A stretch of DNA of 64,000 nucleotides, taken from positions 1,178,001 to 1,242,000 of the forward strand of contig NZ_CP071794.1 in the NCBI RefSeq assembly GCF_017498565.1, read 5' to 3'. This document shows, piece after piece, positions 19,206-28,514 of the stretch. The notes below the pieces were generated by a model. That model had not been told where the DNA came from. It did no database searches and saw only the letters and a program-made list of their open reading frames with translations. The position numbers and the translations under genes were made by a program. The stretch's first letter is position 1. Every line of letters starts with the position of its first letter. The DNA is from Parasphingorhabdus cellanae. GTDB lineage: Bacteria; Pseudomonadota; Alphaproteobacteria; Sphingomonadales; Sphingomonadaceae.

Positions 19206-20705
19206 TTGTTTTGCCTGCTTTTCCTTCGTAACGGCTTCTGTCAACTCCGCGCGCTGGCGAAACTGCATGACACCATCGTCAAGCTTGCCAAAACGCAGCT
19301 GCCTGATGTCGAGCGCATAGTTCTGGGCAAGTTTCCAGGGCCAGCGGGAACCTTGTTTGGGTAGAAAGTGGCTCGCTCTCTGAACATAGCCGGACGTGAA
19401 GTTGATGGCATTTTCGCGGTCCATGTTCGGGTCGTTCAGCATTGGCGCACATTCAACATATTGCCTCTTGTCCATATAGGTCATGAGCCTGCCAATATAT
19501 TCAGAGACCAGATCCGCTTTTAAGGTCCATGACGAGTTAGTATAGCCTGTTGTAACCGCAAGATTTGGGACTCCTCCAAACATCATGCCTTTGTAGGTCA
19601 TCAAATCACCGGACACGATCGGTTTGCCATCCCGCGAGAGTTTCGCACCACCGAAAACATTGAGTTTCAGCCCAGTTGCCAGCACGATAATATCAGCATG
19701 CAACATTTCGCCCGATGCCAGCATAATACCGTCCTCGGTAAAGTGAGCGATATGGTCGCTGACCACCGACGCGCGTTTCTCCCTTATTGCTGTGAACAAG
19801 TCTCCATCTGGCACCACGCAAACGCGCTGATCCCAGGGGTCGTAAGACGGTGTGAAATGCTGCGTCACAATTTCACGCGGCAAATGCTTTCTCATTTCCT
19901 TAAGCAAAAACTTTTTCGCCCGTTCGGGATAGCGCCGCGCCAAGCGATAGGAGACCAGATTCGCAAGCACATTTCGCCAGCGTGTCAGCGCATAAGCGAG
20001 CTTTCCCGGAAGCCATTTACGGAGACGATTTGCAAAAGCGTCCTTTGCTTCCAGTTTGACGACGTAAGACGGTGTGCGTTGGAGCATGACGACATGGCCA
20101 GCCGTTTCAGCCATCGCAGGGACTACAGTAATTGCGGTTGCGCCCGAGCCGATCACAACGACCCGTTTCCCTGCATAATCCAGGTCTTGCGGCCAGAATT
20201 GTTGATGAACAATTTGCCCCTTGAACTTATCTTGACCATCAAAGCTTGGCGTATGGCCTTCGTCATAGTCATAATAGCCTGAGCATAAATGCAAAAAATT
20301 GCAGGTCCAAGTTTCAGTCTGTGACGTTATCCCGTTCTGGATGGCGAGAGTCCAGATTGCGCGAGCGCTGTCATAATCCGCTGAGAGCACTGATCGATGA
20401 AAGGCGATCTGCTCACGCAGCGCCAGTTCATCTACAGTCTCATGCAGATAGGCCATAATATCGGGGCCGTCAGCAATCGCTTTTGCGCCCACCCACGGTT
20501 TGAATGCGAAGCCAAGAGTATGCATATCGCTGTCGGACCGGATACCAGGATATTTGAACAAATCCCATGTTCCGCCGATGTCAGCGCGTCGTTCCAATAT
20601 TGCAAATGACCGATGCGGGCTGCGCTTTTGAAGATAATGAGCCGCGCTTATCCCGGATAAGCCCGCGCCGACAATCAGATTGTCAAAATGTTTGGTGTTT
20701 TCCAT
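19194..20705 (-). CDS. Flavin-containing (Baeyer-Villiger type) monooxygenase
   Basis: 503 residues from ATG at 20705, with GGAGAG seven bases upstream; a longer frame would need a TTG. Two Rossmann motifs, GAGLSG at 13-18 (FAD) and GSGATA at 186-191 (NADPH), flank the Baeyer-Villiger fingerprint FKGQIVHQQFW at 161-171 (FxGxxxHxxxW). The family inserts oxygen next to ketones (esters/lactones) or oxidises heteroatoms with NADPH and O2; this subgroup resembles EthA/cyclohexanone-type enzymes. An SCP2-domain gene precedes it by 67 bases in the same direction. In this locus it may act on a ketone made by the SDR from a terpenoid or steroid aglycone (speculative). Confidence 0.92.
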   Translation of the reverse strand: MENTKHFDNLIVGAGLSGISAAHYLQKRSPHRSFAILERRADIGGTWDLFKYPGIRSDSDMHTLGFAFKPWVGAKAIADGPDIMAYLHETVDELALREQIAFHRSVLSADYDSARAIWTLAIQNGITSQTETWTCNFLHLCSGYYDYDEGHTPSFDGQDKFKGQIVHQQFWPQDLDYAGKRVVVIGSGATAITVVPAMAETAGHVVMLQRTPSYVVKLEAKDAFANRLRKWLPGKLAYALTRWRNVLANLVSYRLARRYPERAKKFLLKEMRKHLPREIVTQHFTPSYDPWDQRVCVVPDGDLFTAIREKRASVVSDHIAHFTEDGIMLASGEMLHADIIVLATGLKLNVFGGAKLSRDGKPIVSGDLMTYKGMMFGGVPNLAVTTGYTNSSWTLKADLVSEYIGRLMTYMDKRQYVECAPMLNDPNMDRENAINFTSGYVQRASHFLPKQGSRWPWKLAQNYALDIRQLRFGKLDDGVMQFRQRAELTEAVTKEKQAKQSVA

Positions 20706-20772
20706 GACTGGACTCTCCAATAATTTTATGGATCACACATCTCCAAGGCCATCCGCCCCTGAATGTGTCGTG

Positions 20773-21084
20773 TCATGATTTCGCAAACAGGTTCCCCAGT
20801 TTTCCGGCCAAAACCATATTGCCCTTCACGGCTAACTTGCCGGTCATAACGGCGCGAATACCATCGACTTCGCCCTTCATGATTCCAGCAAAAGTTTCAG
20901 CAGAACAAACCATTGTTGCGTCTGCAGGGTCATCAGCAGAGGTAATGCTGGCGGGCGCCGATGTCCCATCGAAATATATCGTGCCTGAATCCCCCATATC
21001 GACTTTGATTGTTCCGCCGATGGTTGCATCCTCGATAAGATGCGGCTTGATGCTGGCAATGATCTGGTCGGCCACTTCACTCAT
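20773..21084 (-). CDS. SCP2 sterol-binding domain protein
   Basis: 103 residues, a single SCP2 domain: IGGTIKVDMGDSGTIYFDG, DPADATMVCSAETFAGIMKG, AVMTGKLAVKGN. SCP2 domains bind sterols, fatty acyl-CoA or other lipids in a hydrophobic tunnel; free-standing bacterial ones are poorly characterised. AGGAG lies six bases before ATG. It is placed directly before the monooxygenase gene, which fits a role presenting a hydrophobic substrate to it (inference). Confidence 0.92.
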   Translation of the reverse strand: MSEVADQIIASIKPHLIEDATIGGTIKVDMGDSGTIYFDGTSAPASITSADDPADATMVCSAETFAGIMKGEVDGIRAVMTGKLAVKGNMVLAGKLGNLFAKS

Positions 21085-21445
21085 TTTTATCTCCTAAGGT
21101 TGGTACAGGCGATCGCGTTTACAGTCAGACAATATCGCCGCGTGGAGAGGCCTCATAACCGGGTCAATTTCAAAAGTAAATCATTTGATTTAATATTAGA
21201 TGAGACAGTTTTTACGGCTAACTTCCCAAAACAAGAAGATCTCAAAAGAAGTTCGAGACAGGCCCCGACGATAGACGCCAAGTATAATCGTGTCATATGA
21301 GGTTGGGGATATGGTTACTGGAACCGCACAAACTTGCTACAGTTAGACAAAAGGGTGCAAGTACCGCGCCGCGCCGGGCGCTTGCTTAATGCTGCGGGAA
21401 TTTTTTAGGCCACCCATCCTTCGGATCGGTTCTTATCCTGAAAAT
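21085..21445. other. Intergenic stretch with no gene recognised
   Basis: This 361-base stretch lies between the SCP2 gene and tRNA-Ala. It holds the SCP2 ribosome site and presumably its promoter. An 86-codon frame on the + strand overlaps the SCP2 start and looks like chance. A GC-rich inverted repeat near 21356-21385 (GCAAG/CTTGC outer pair) is too imperfect to call. No copy of the locus operator was seen here. Confidence 0.5.
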
Positions 21446-21521
21446 TGGTGGAGCCTAGCGGGATCGAACCGCTGACCTCTTCGCTGCCAGCGAAGCGCTC
21501 TCCCAGCTGAGCTAAGGCCCC
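21446..21521 (-). tRNA. tRNA-Ala (GGC anticodon)
   Basis: 76 bases including encoded CCA. Acceptor GGGGCCT pairs with AGGCTCC; D arm AGCTCAGCTGGGAGAGC; anticodon arm TTCGCTGGCAGCGAA gives anticodon GGC; T arm AGCGGTTCGATCCCGCT. Reads GCC codons. Confidence 0.97.
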
Positions 21522-21590
21522 TTATGCGGCGCGTTTAGTCCAAGCGCGCCGCTTATTGCAAGTCCCAATTGAGACTCGCGGCAATCAAAC

Positions 21591-21917
21591 CTAAGTTTCG
21601 GCGTTATCGTCGTCGTCGCCTTTGCCTTTGGTGACACCCAAATCATCATCGCCGCCGAGATCGACTTCATTATCTGGTGAAGGCTCATCATCGTCGATGT
21701 TCACGTCCAAATCATCGTCCGCCACTTCGTCTTCTTTTTTGGCGTCTTTCTTCGGCGCTTCTTCAAACGGCATAGGCTGTTTGGATTTCAAGCCTGGTTC
21801 GGGCGTCCATGTTTCACCGCATTCGATGCAATTGACCGGGTCTTCTTTACCCAAATCGTAAAAACGTGTTCCGCATTTTGGGCAGGTTCTCTTCGTGCCC
21901 CATTCTGGCTTCACCAT
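21591..21917 (-). CDS. TIGR02300 / FYDLN-acid family protein
   Basis: 108 residues from ATG at 21917; a longer frame to 21986 adds 23 residues outside the family. Starts MVKPEWGTKRTCPKCGTRFY-DL, with two CxxC pairs (zinc ribbon) and the FYDL signature, then a long acidic tail rich in Asp/Glu. The family is widespread in alphaproteobacteria and of unknown function. Divergent from aroA, a common arrangement in this class. Confidence 0.93.
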   Translation of the reverse strand: MVKPEWGTKRTCPKCGTRFYDLGKEDPVNCIECGETWTPEPGLKSKQPMPFEEAPKKDAKKEDEVADDDLDVNIDDDEPSPDNEVDLGGDDDLGVTKGKGDDDDNAET

Positions 21918-22097
21918 GGCTGGTTCCAAATCCTTATTTGTCAGTAATATATAACGACCGCTCGCAAGATTTACGGAATCGATCAATCAATTTTGCCGCG
22001 CCTTGCCATAGCTTAGCCGCGCTGTCAAAAGCCGTTTCACATCCTAAAACGAATCATGCGCGATTCAAACGCGTGCGACCGCATGAAAAGCCTGTAA

Positions 22098-23465
22098 ATG
22101 ACCAGCAAACCAAAAGATCAAACGACAAGTGGTGCTAAGCCGGCGTCTTTCGCACCGGTCGGCCCTTTGACCGGTCAAATAACCGTACCGGGCGACAAAT
22201 CCATTTCCCACCGCTCGCTGATTCTCTCTGCCCTCGCCATTGGCAAGAGCGAGATTACTGGCTTGCTGGAAGGGGAAGATGTGCTGGCCACCGCCGCTGC
22301 GCTGCGCGCAATGGGTGCAAAAATCGAGAAGAAGGATACCGTCTGGACGGTGCATGGCGTTGGTGTTGGCGGATTGTTGCAACCGGAAACCGCGATTGAC
22401 TTGGGTAATAGCGGAACGTCCGTACGCCTTCTTATGGGGCTGGTTGCTTCGCATGATATTAGCGTCACTTTTACGGGTGACGCGAGCCTCTCCAAACGTC
22501 CGATGGGCCGTGTGATAGACCCGCTTTCGCAAATGGGAGTTAATTTTACGGCGCGAACCTCTGTGGACGGCAAGGCTTGCCTACCACTAACCGTACGCGG
22601 GCTTTGCCCAGCGGTGCCTCTGGAATATCGCCTGCCGGTGGCATCCGCACAAGTTAAATCAGCAATCCTGCTCGCTGGACTAAATACGCCGGGTGTCACA
22701 CGCGTGATCGAACCAGTGCTTACCCGTGATCACAGCGAAACCATGCTTAAAGGCTTTGGCGCAGACCTCACGGTCGAAACGAACAAGGAAGGCAGCCGGA
22801 TCATTTCGCTGATAGGTGAAGCCGAGTTGTCACCGCAAAAGATCAAGGTGCCTGGGGATCCATCCTCCGCAGCCTTTCCGATCGTAGCGGCCTTGCTGGT
22901 CCCCGGTTCGGATATTGTGGTCGAGAATGTCGGCATTAATCCAACCCGCGCCGGCCTGTTCAACATATTGCAGCAAATGGGCGGCAATATCAGCTTCAAG
23001 AAAAAACGTGCCGTTGGCGGAGAGCCAGTTGCCGATATTCATGTGAAGCACAGCAAACTAACCGGTATTGATGTCCCGGCGGATATCGCGCCCAGCATGA
23101 TTGATGAATTTCCGATCCTGTTCATTGCCTCTGCACTGGCAGACGGAACAACAACGACCAGCGGACTACATGAACTGCGCGTCAAGGAATCTGATCGATT
23201 GCACCAGATGGCCACAGGGCTCGGTCTGTTGGGCGTGGACGTGACCGAGAAGGAAGACGGTTTGGTCATCACTGGAAGCGGCGGTGAACCATTAACTGGT
23301 GGCAAGAAAATAAAACCCATTGAAACAGCTCTTGATCACCGGATCGCGATGAGTTTCGCGGTGGCCGGGCTGGCGACCGCTTCAGGCCTGACAATAGATG
23401 ATATTACGCCTGCCGAAACAAGCTTTCCTGGCTTTGCCGATCTCATGAAAGAGCTGGCATCCTGA
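22098..23465 (+). CDS. aroA: 3-phosphoshikimate 1-carboxyvinyltransferase (EPSP synthase)
   Basis: 455 residues. Transfers the enolpyruvyl group of phosphoenolpyruvate to shikimate-3-phosphate, sixth step of the shikimate pathway, cytoplasmic. N-terminal PGDKSISHR is the phosphate-binding signature; DLGNSGTSVRLLMG and KESDRLHQM are also conserved. The residue pattern near LDLGNSGTS and the longer N-terminus suggest a class II-like enzyme, common in alphaproteobacteria (inference). Its stop shares one base with the next start, opening an operon with a small membrane protein and cmk. Confidence 0.97.
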   Translation: MTSKPKDQTTSGAKPASFAPVGPLTGQITVPGDKSISHRSLILSALAIGKSEITGLLEGEDVLATAAALRAMGAKIEKKDTVWTVHGVGVGGLLQPETAIDLGNSGTSVRLLMGLVASHDISVTFTGDASLSKRPMGRVIDPLSQMGVNFTARTSVDGKACLPLTVRGLCPAVPLEYRLPVASAQVKSAILLAGLNTPGVTRVIEPVLTRDHSETMLKGFGADLTVETNKEGSRIISLIGEAELSPQKIKVPGDPSSAAFPIVAALLVPGSDIVVENVGINPTRAGLFNILQQMGGNISFKKKRAVGGEPVADIHVKHSKLTGIDVPADIAPSMIDEFPILFIASALADGTTTTSGLHELRVKESDRLHQMATGLGLLGVDVTEKEDGLVITGSGGEPLTGGKKIKPIETALDHRIAMSFAVAGLATASGLTIDDITPAETSFPGFADLMKELAS

Positions 23466-23725
23466 TGCTGGGTGATTTCTCCGCCAATGTGATCGGCATA
23501 TTGGGCAGCATATTGATTGTCTCGGCTTATGCATACAATGTCTATGCCCAGGACGTGAACCCATTTGTCTATAACGGCATGAACCTGATCGGGGCACTTT
23601 TGCTCACGGTTTCGCTATTGGTGCATTTCAATCTCGCGTCTTTGCTACTTGAAATTGTCTGGATCGCTATTGCCGTCGGCGGCTTGTGGAAAGCCTATCA
23701 GGGGCAAACGGAGCAGCGGCCATGA
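23465..23725 (+). CDS. CBU_0592-like small membrane protein
   Basis: 86 residues with three likely transmembrane segments (about 7-25, 37-56, 60-78) and a conserved-looking SAYAYNVYAQ and NLIGALLLTVSLL. It resembles the CBU_0592 family of uncharacterised membrane proteins. It overlaps aroA by one base and cmk by four (ATGA), so it is translationally coupled to both. Function unknown. Confidence 0.88.
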   Translation: MLGDFSANVIGILGSILIVSAYAYNVYAQDVNPFVYNGMNLIGALLLTVSLLVHFNLASLLLEIVWIAIAVGGLWKAYQGQTEQRP

Positions 23726-24366
23726 TTATCGCCGTCGATGGTCCCACCGCCTCTGGCAAAGGCACGATCTCCAAGGAATTGGCGAAGCATTTCAACCTAC
23801 CCTTTCTCGATACAGGCCTGCTCTATCGCGCGGTCGGTTGGACATTGCGAGAGCAACGCGGAAATGCGGATAATCCGGAACACGCGCTCCGGGCTTGTAC
23901 ATTCGATGGCGCATTGCTGAACGAACCAGGCCTGCGCAGCGAAGCAGTCGGCGGCCTCGCAAGCCGTGTCTCGGTTCATCCCGAGGTACGCAGCGCGCTC
24001 GACAAGCGCCAGAAAGACTTTGCCTATCAGTCGGCGGGCGCTGTTCTGGATGGCCGCGATATCGGAACGGTCATCGCGCCAGATGCTGACGTAAAGCTGT
24101 TCGTCACCGCTTCATCAGAAGCGCGTGCCGTTCGCCGTTTCGAAGAAATGAAGCGCCGCGGGGAAAAGGTGAACTTCGATGATATCCTCGCCGATATCCT
24201 GAAACGCGACGAACGCGACCGCAGCCGTGTCACCGCACCGCTTAAACCCGCGGGAGATGCGGACTTGCTTGATACGACCGATTTGACTATAGGCGACGCC
24301 ATTCAACAGGCAATTGCCTTGGTGAATGCGAAGATAAGCCGCCGGCGCGACAAAGATCCGGCATAG
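23722..24366 (+). CDS. cmk: Cytidylate kinase
   Basis: 214 residues from the ATG at 23722, preceded by GGAG at eight bases. Phosphorylates CMP and dCMP with ATP. P-loop GPTASGKGT at about 7-15; conserved VLDGRDIGTVIAPDADVKLF and an RDERDRSR lid motif. The in-frame start 12 codons earlier lies inside the preceding gene and lacks a ribosome site. Gene order aroA-cmk-rpsA is typical of proteobacteria. Confidence 0.97.
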   Translation: MIIAVDGPTASGKGTISKELAKHFNLPFLDTGLLYRAVGWTLREQRGNADNPEHALRACTFDGALLNEPGLRSEAVGGLASRVSVHPEVRSALDKRQKDFAYQSAGAVLDGRDIGTVIAPDADVKLFVTASSEARAVRRFEEMKRRGEKVNFDDILADILKRDERDRSRVTAPLKPAGDADLLDTTDLTIGDAIQQAIALVNAKISRRRDKDPA

Positions 24367-24572
24367 CAAAAAAGCAATGTGCAAGACGGAACGGTGAACA
24401 ACCGCTCTGGCTTTGGCGCAGCTTTTTCTATTTCTGGCCAAACCTTCCATTCGCCGGATTTGGTAGTTTTCTGTGTGATATGGCTGTCACATGCGGTGGC
24501 GGTCATGTTTTGGTCCAAGACCAGCGGAACCAACCGCTTGGCCCGAAAAAATATCTGTTAAGGAACTCTTAT

Positions 24573-26276
24573 ATGGCCTCTACGGCATTTCCCAGTCGCG
24601 ACGATTTCGCGGCACTATTAAACGAATCAATTGGCGGTGAAGATCAAGGCTTTGAAGGCCGCGTGGTTAAAGGCACCGTTGTCGGCATCGAAAATGACAT
24701 GGCTGTCATCGATGTAGGATTGAAATCAGAAGGCCGTGTGGCGCTGCGCGAATTCGCCGCTCCCGGTCAAAAAGCCGAACTCAATGTTGGCGATGAAGTC
24801 GAAGTTTATGTCGACCGGATCGAAAATGTGAACGGCGAAGCCATGCTGTCCCGCGACCGCGCCCGCCGCGAAGCCAGCTGGGACAAGCTTGAAAAAGAAT
24901 ATGACGAAGGCAACCGGGTTGACGGTATTATCTTCGGACGCGTCAAAGGCGGCTTCACGGTTGATCTTGACGGCGCCGTAGCCTTCCTGCCCGGCAGCCA
25001 GGTTGATGTCCGCCCCGTGCGCGACGTGACCCCGCTGATGGACATTTCACAGCCTTTCCAGATCCTCAAAATGGACCGCAAGCGTGGCAATATTGTAGTA
25101 TCTCGCCGCGCCATCCTCGAAGAGACCCGCGCTGAACAGCGTTCGGGTCTGATCGAATCGCTGGCTGAAGGCCAAGTAACCGAAGGTGTTGTGAAAAACA
25201 TCACCGATTATGGTGCGTTTGTTGACCTGGGCGGCATTGATGGCCTGCTCCACGTCACCGATCTCAGCTACAAGCGGGTTAATCATCCAAACGAGATGAT
25301 CAACATCGGCGATACGCTGAAAGTTCAGATCATCAAGATCAACAAAGACACGCAGCGTATCTCGCTCGGCATGAAACAGCTTGAGAGCGATCCTTGGGAT
25401 GCTGCTTCCGAGAAATATGCCGTTGGCACGAAACTGACCGGTTCGGTTACCAACATCACCGAATATGGTGCTTTCGTTGAGCTCGAAGCCGGCATTGAAG
25501 GCCTTGTCCACGTTTCCGAAATGAGCTGGACCAAGAAAAACGTACATCCTGGCAAAATCGTCTCCACCTCTCAGGAAGTGGATGTGATCGTTCTGGAAGT
25601 CGATACCGAGAAACGCCGTATTTCGCTGGGTCTCAAACAGGCTCAGTCCAACCCATGGACCGACTTTGCCGATACGCATCCTGTCGGCAGCACGGTTGAA
25701 GGCGAAGTCAAGAACGCGACCGAATTCGGTCTATTCATCGGTCTGGAAGGCGACGTGGACGGAATGGTTCACATGTCTGACATCGCGTGGGGCATTTCCG
25801 GCGAAGACGCACTCAACCTCCACCACAAGGGTGAACAGGTAAAAGCGATCGTTCTCGACATTGATGTAGAGAAAGAGCGGATTTCCCTCGGCATGAAGCA
25901 GCTTGAAAAAGGTGCTCCTGCGGTTGGCGGAACCGACACAGGCGGTCTCAAGAAAGGGTCTGTTACCACCGTTACCGTGCTTGAAGTTCGCGATGGCGGT
26001 CTTGAAGTGCAAGTCGGCGACGATGGCGCAACTGGCTTCATTAAACGGACCGACCTCGGCCGCGACCGTGATGAGCAACGCCCTGACCGTTTCCAGGTTG
26101 GCCAGAAAGTTGATGCTATGGTTATCGGTTTCGATCGTTCCAAAAAGCCAAACTTCTCGATCAAAGCCCATCAGCTCGCTGAGGAGAAACAGGCTGTCGA
26201 ACAGTTTGGCTCTACCGATTCGGGAGCAAGCCTCGGCGACATTCTTGGCGAAGCGCTCAAGAAGAAGGACGACTAA
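24573..26276 (+). CDS. rpsA: 30S ribosomal protein S1
   Basis: 567 residues from ATG at 24573 (AGGA eight to nine bases upstream). Six S1/OB-fold repeats can be read, e.g. GVVKNITDYGAFVDLGGIDG and GSVTNITEYGAFVELEAGIEG, the later ones ending in RISLG(M/L)KQ. S1 brings mRNA to the small subunit. A 206-base leader separates it from cmk; S1 often represses its own translation, but no specific structure was resolved here. A strong terminator follows. Confidence 0.98.
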   Translation: MASTAFPSRDDFAALLNESIGGEDQGFEGRVVKGTVVGIENDMAVIDVGLKSEGRVALREFAAPGQKAELNVGDEVEVYVDRIENVNGEAMLSRDRARREASWDKLEKEYDEGNRVDGIIFGRVKGGFTVDLDGAVAFLPGSQVDVRPVRDVTPLMDISQPFQILKMDRKRGNIVVSRRAILEETRAEQRSGLIESLAEGQVTEGVVKNITDYGAFVDLGGIDGLLHVTDLSYKRVNHPNEMINIGDTLKVQIIKINKDTQRISLGMKQLESDPWDAASEKYAVGTKLTGSVTNITEYGAFVELEAGIEGLVHVSEMSWTKKNVHPGKIVSTSQEVDVIVLEVDTEKRRISLGLKQAQSNPWTDFADTHPVGSTVEGEVKNATEFGLFIGLEGDVDGMVHMSDIAWGISGEDALNLHHKGEQVKAIVLDIDVEKERISLGMKQLEKGAPAVGGTDTGGLKKGSVTTVTVLEVRDGGLEVQVGDDGATGFIKRTDLGRDRDEQRPDRFQVGQKVDAMVIGFDRSKKPNFSIKAHQLAEEKQAVEQFGSTDSGASLGDILGEALKKKDD

Positions 26277-26309
26277 AACCTACAGGCAAAAGCCCGATAT
26301 GGTTTCAAG

Positions 26310-26344
26310 AAAAAGCCCGCTCTCGGAAACGAGGCGGGCTTTTT
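26310..26344 (+). terminator. Rho-independent terminator of rpsA
   Basis: AAAAAGCCCGC pairs perfectly with GCGGGCTTTTT; the inner CTC/GAG extends the stem with one bulge. The T-run is part of the 3' arm. It lies 33 bases after the rpsA stop. Confidence 0.93.
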
Positions 26345-26535
26345 CATTTGCTACTGACTAGGATGCGGCCAATGCGTCCCGGTTCAAGACGTATTACAAT
26401 GTAAAATCCAAAGCCCATTGAAAACATGTAAATTTTCTGTCAGTATCACTTAATATCGCGCTGCAGATCAAACGCATATGCACAACGCGAACAGCTTAAA
26501 TTCCGTGGTCGCCCCACGATCGGAAAGGCACGCTC

Positions 26536-26817
26536 ATGATACGTTCTGAATTGCTCGAAAAACTGGCCGAAGAAAATCCCGATCTGAAACCAGACGAGAT
26601 TGAGAAGATTGTTGACTTGTTTTTCAATCAGATAAGCCAAAAATTGGCTGAAGGTGGACGTGTTGAATTGCGTGGTTTTGGCGCTTTCTCGACCCGCGAA
26701 CGAAAGCCGCGCATTGGTCGCAACCCGCGCACTGGGGAGTCAGTCGACGTCCCGGCCAAACGCGTTCCCTATTTCAAACCGGGCAAAGAAATTCGCGAGC
26801 AGCTCAACAAGAACTGA
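26536..26817 (+). CDS. ihfB: Integration host factor beta subunit
   Basis: 93 residues, full length. MIRSELLEKLAEENPDL start, GRVELRGFGAFSTRERKPR and the DNA-inserting arm with RIGRNPRTGE are diagnostic of the HU/IHF family beta subunit. With IhfA it bends DNA by about 160 degrees at sites used in transcription, recombination and replication. GGAAAGG precedes the start. It stands alone after the rpsA terminator. Confidence 0.96.
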   Translation: MIRSELLEKLAEENPDLKPDEIEKIVDLFFNQISQKLAEGGRVELRGFGAFSTRERKPRIGRNPRTGESVDVPAKRVPYFKPGKEIREQLNKN

Positions 26818-26944
26818 CCATATGTCCGAAACTGTCAAATCATTGACAGCTCATCAAAAAATATCAAATTAGGCATCTCAGGCCTTGACCTGCTACGCGC
26901 AATGATGCTTGTCGCATATTCCAACGCAAGTTGGATCTACCGGT

Positions 26945-27031
26945 GCGGACGTGGCGAAATGGTAGACGCAGCAGACTTAAAATCTGCTATCCGAAATGGG
27001 TGTGCGGGTTCGAGTCCCGCCGTCCGCACCA
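26945..27031 (+). tRNA. tRNA-Leu (UAA anticodon)
   Basis: 87 bases with long variable arm and encoded CCA. Acceptor GCGGACG pairs with CGTCCGC; anticodon arm GCAGACTTAAAATCTGC gives TAA; T arm TGCGGGTTCGAGTCCCGCC. Reads UUA (and UUG by wobble). Confidence 0.97.
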
Positions 27032-27054
27032 GTTTTAAATTTATATCAAGGATA

Positions 27055-27131
27055 TGGTGCGCCCGACAGGAATCGAACCTGTGGCCCCCAGATTAGGAAT
27101 CTGATGCTCTATCCGACTGAGCTACGGGCGC
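27055..27131 (-). tRNA. tRNA-Arg (CCU anticodon)
   Basis: 77 bases including CCA. Acceptor GCGCCCG pairs with CGGGCGC; anticodon arm CAGATTCCTAATCTG gives CCT; T arm ACAGGTTCGATTCCTGT. Faces tRNA-Leu across 23 bases. Reads AGG. Confidence 0.96.
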
Positions 27132-27171
27132 GTGGCAGCTTTTTAGCCGCTGCATCATTGATAGACCAGCG

Positions 27172-27678
27172 TCAATTTTGTGATTCCGGGGGATTAACTG
27201 GAAGCGGTAGCGGCATTATCTCCACACCTTCTTCCTCCAATTCAGCAACGTCATCCTTAGAGGCCGTACCGTGGATCGGACTCGCATCTTTTTCGCCATA
27301 GTGAATCGCTCTGGCCTGTTCAGAAAAATCTGCCCCGACCCATTTTGATTTTTCGAGTATCTTCGCTTGGGCTTTCGCTAACTTACCGACCAATTCGCTA
27401 TATTCGGGAGAAATTTCCGTCGCATTGCTTATTGGCTGTTTATTCTCGGTTTCACCCGATACATCCATTTGATTCGCTGAAGACGTGGCGGCGCTGGAAC
27501 GCTGATTCGCTTTTATGCCAACATTAGGTGCCATCACCGCTTTTTCGATGGCGGCGCTGCCGCAGATCGGACAATCAATCAGGCCAGCTCGCAGTTGGTC
27601 TTCATAATCACGCGAAGAACCAAACCAGCCTTCAAACAGATGCTCGCCATCGCGGCAGATAAGATCAAATACTATCAT
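27172..27678 (-). CDS. DUF1178 family protein
   Basis: 168 residues. N-terminus MIVFDLICRDGEHLFEGWF and CPICGS are the DUF1178 pattern: one short zinc-ribbon-like N-terminal part with two Cys pairs, a low-complexity middle, and a conserved C-terminal part (SKWVGADFSEQARAIHYGE). Function unknown. Starts inside the last four bases of the nitrilase gene (ATGA), and the comF-grxC-nitrilase-DUF1178 order recurs in alphaproteobacteria. Confidence 0.92.
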   Translation of the reverse strand: MIVFDLICRDGEHLFEGWFGSSRDYEDQLRAGLIDCPICGSAAIEKAVMAPNVGIKANQRSSAATSSANQMDVSGETENKQPISNATEISPEYSELVGKLAKAQAKILEKSKWVGADFSEQARAIHYGEKDASPIHGTASKDDVAELEEEGVEIMPLPLPVNPPESQN

Positions 27679-28514
27679 GAAGAAGCTTTTGGGGAGGTAA
27701 ATGAGCGGCGATTAGAGATTGCTGGAATACGATTCCGTATCTCACCAATATCAGCCAAGTCTATGTCGCAAAACCCAACACCGGGATTGGATCCCATGTC
27801 GAGCAAGGCGTGTCCCCACGGACTGATCACCATGGAATGGCCATAAGTTGCCCGACCATCTTGATGCAAACCTGATTGCGCCGCTGCGACTACAAAAACG
27901 CCTGCCTCAATGGCACGAGCCCGCAACAATATCTCCCAATGGGCTTTGCCAGTGGGGACGGTAAAAGCAGCTGGTATTGAGAGAATATCCGCACCTGCAT
28001 CAGTCAAAGCTGCATAGAGCGTAGGAAACCTGAGATCATAGCAAATGGAGAGACCGATGGTCGCGTTACCAACGGGCGCAACAATCGCTTCGGATCCGCC
28101 CTGATAGGCAGCGGATTCGCGCCATGTCTCACCAGTATCTAGATCAACATCGAACAGGTGGATTTTATCGTAGCGCGCGCTGATCTGTCCAGCTGGGTCG
28201 ATCAGGAATGATCGGTTAACCCATTTGGCCTCATCATCTGCATCAAGCCTTATGGCCAGTGAACCAATCGCGACCCATATTTTTTTGCGGGCAGCAGAAT
28301 CACGGGCTTCCTGAAGAACCAAATCATCCTGTTCTTGGCGTATGTTCGATTTCGCACGGCCTCGGTCACGATCGACCAAGCCCGTCATTTCAGGCGTAAA
28401 CAGGATTTCAGCTCCCTGCCCTGCGGCCTCATTTATATGATTACGTAACGATAATGCATTGGCAGCGGGATCTATGCTGCTGCACATCTGGGCCAAGGCA
28501 ATACGACTGGGCAA
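27675..28514 (-). CDS. Carbon-nitrogen hydrolase (Nit/omega-amidase-like)
   Basis: 279 residues. Nitrilase-superfamily catalytic triad visible: E42 in FTPEMTG, K117 in RYDKIHLFDVD, C158 in LSICYDLRFP. The DVD after KIHLF and the spacing match the Nit1/Nit2 branch, whose members act on amides such as deaminated glutathione or alpha-ketoglutaramate. Repair of deaminated glutathione would fit the adjacent glutaredoxin gene (inference). Adjoins grxC with no gap and overlaps DUF1178 by four bases. Confidence 0.92.
   Translation of the reverse strand: MPSRIALAQMCSSIDPAANALSLRNHINEAAGQGAEILFTPEMTGLVDRDRGRAKSNIRQEQDDLVLQEARDSAARKKIWVAIGSLAIRLDADDEAKWVNRSFLIDPAGQISARYDKIHLFDVDLDTGETWRESAAYQGGSEAIVAPVGNATIGLSICYDLRFPTLYAALTDAGADILSIPAAFTVPTGKAHWEILLRARAIEAGVFVVAAAQSGLHQDGRATYGHSMVISPWGHALLDMGSNPGVGFCDIDLADIGEIRNRIPAISNRRSFTSPKASS

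Noticed and set aside
26832..26849. Perfect hairpin CTGTCAA-atca-TTGACAG after ihfB
   Set aside because: No T-run follows on the + strand, and the stem is A/T-rich; not called a terminator.
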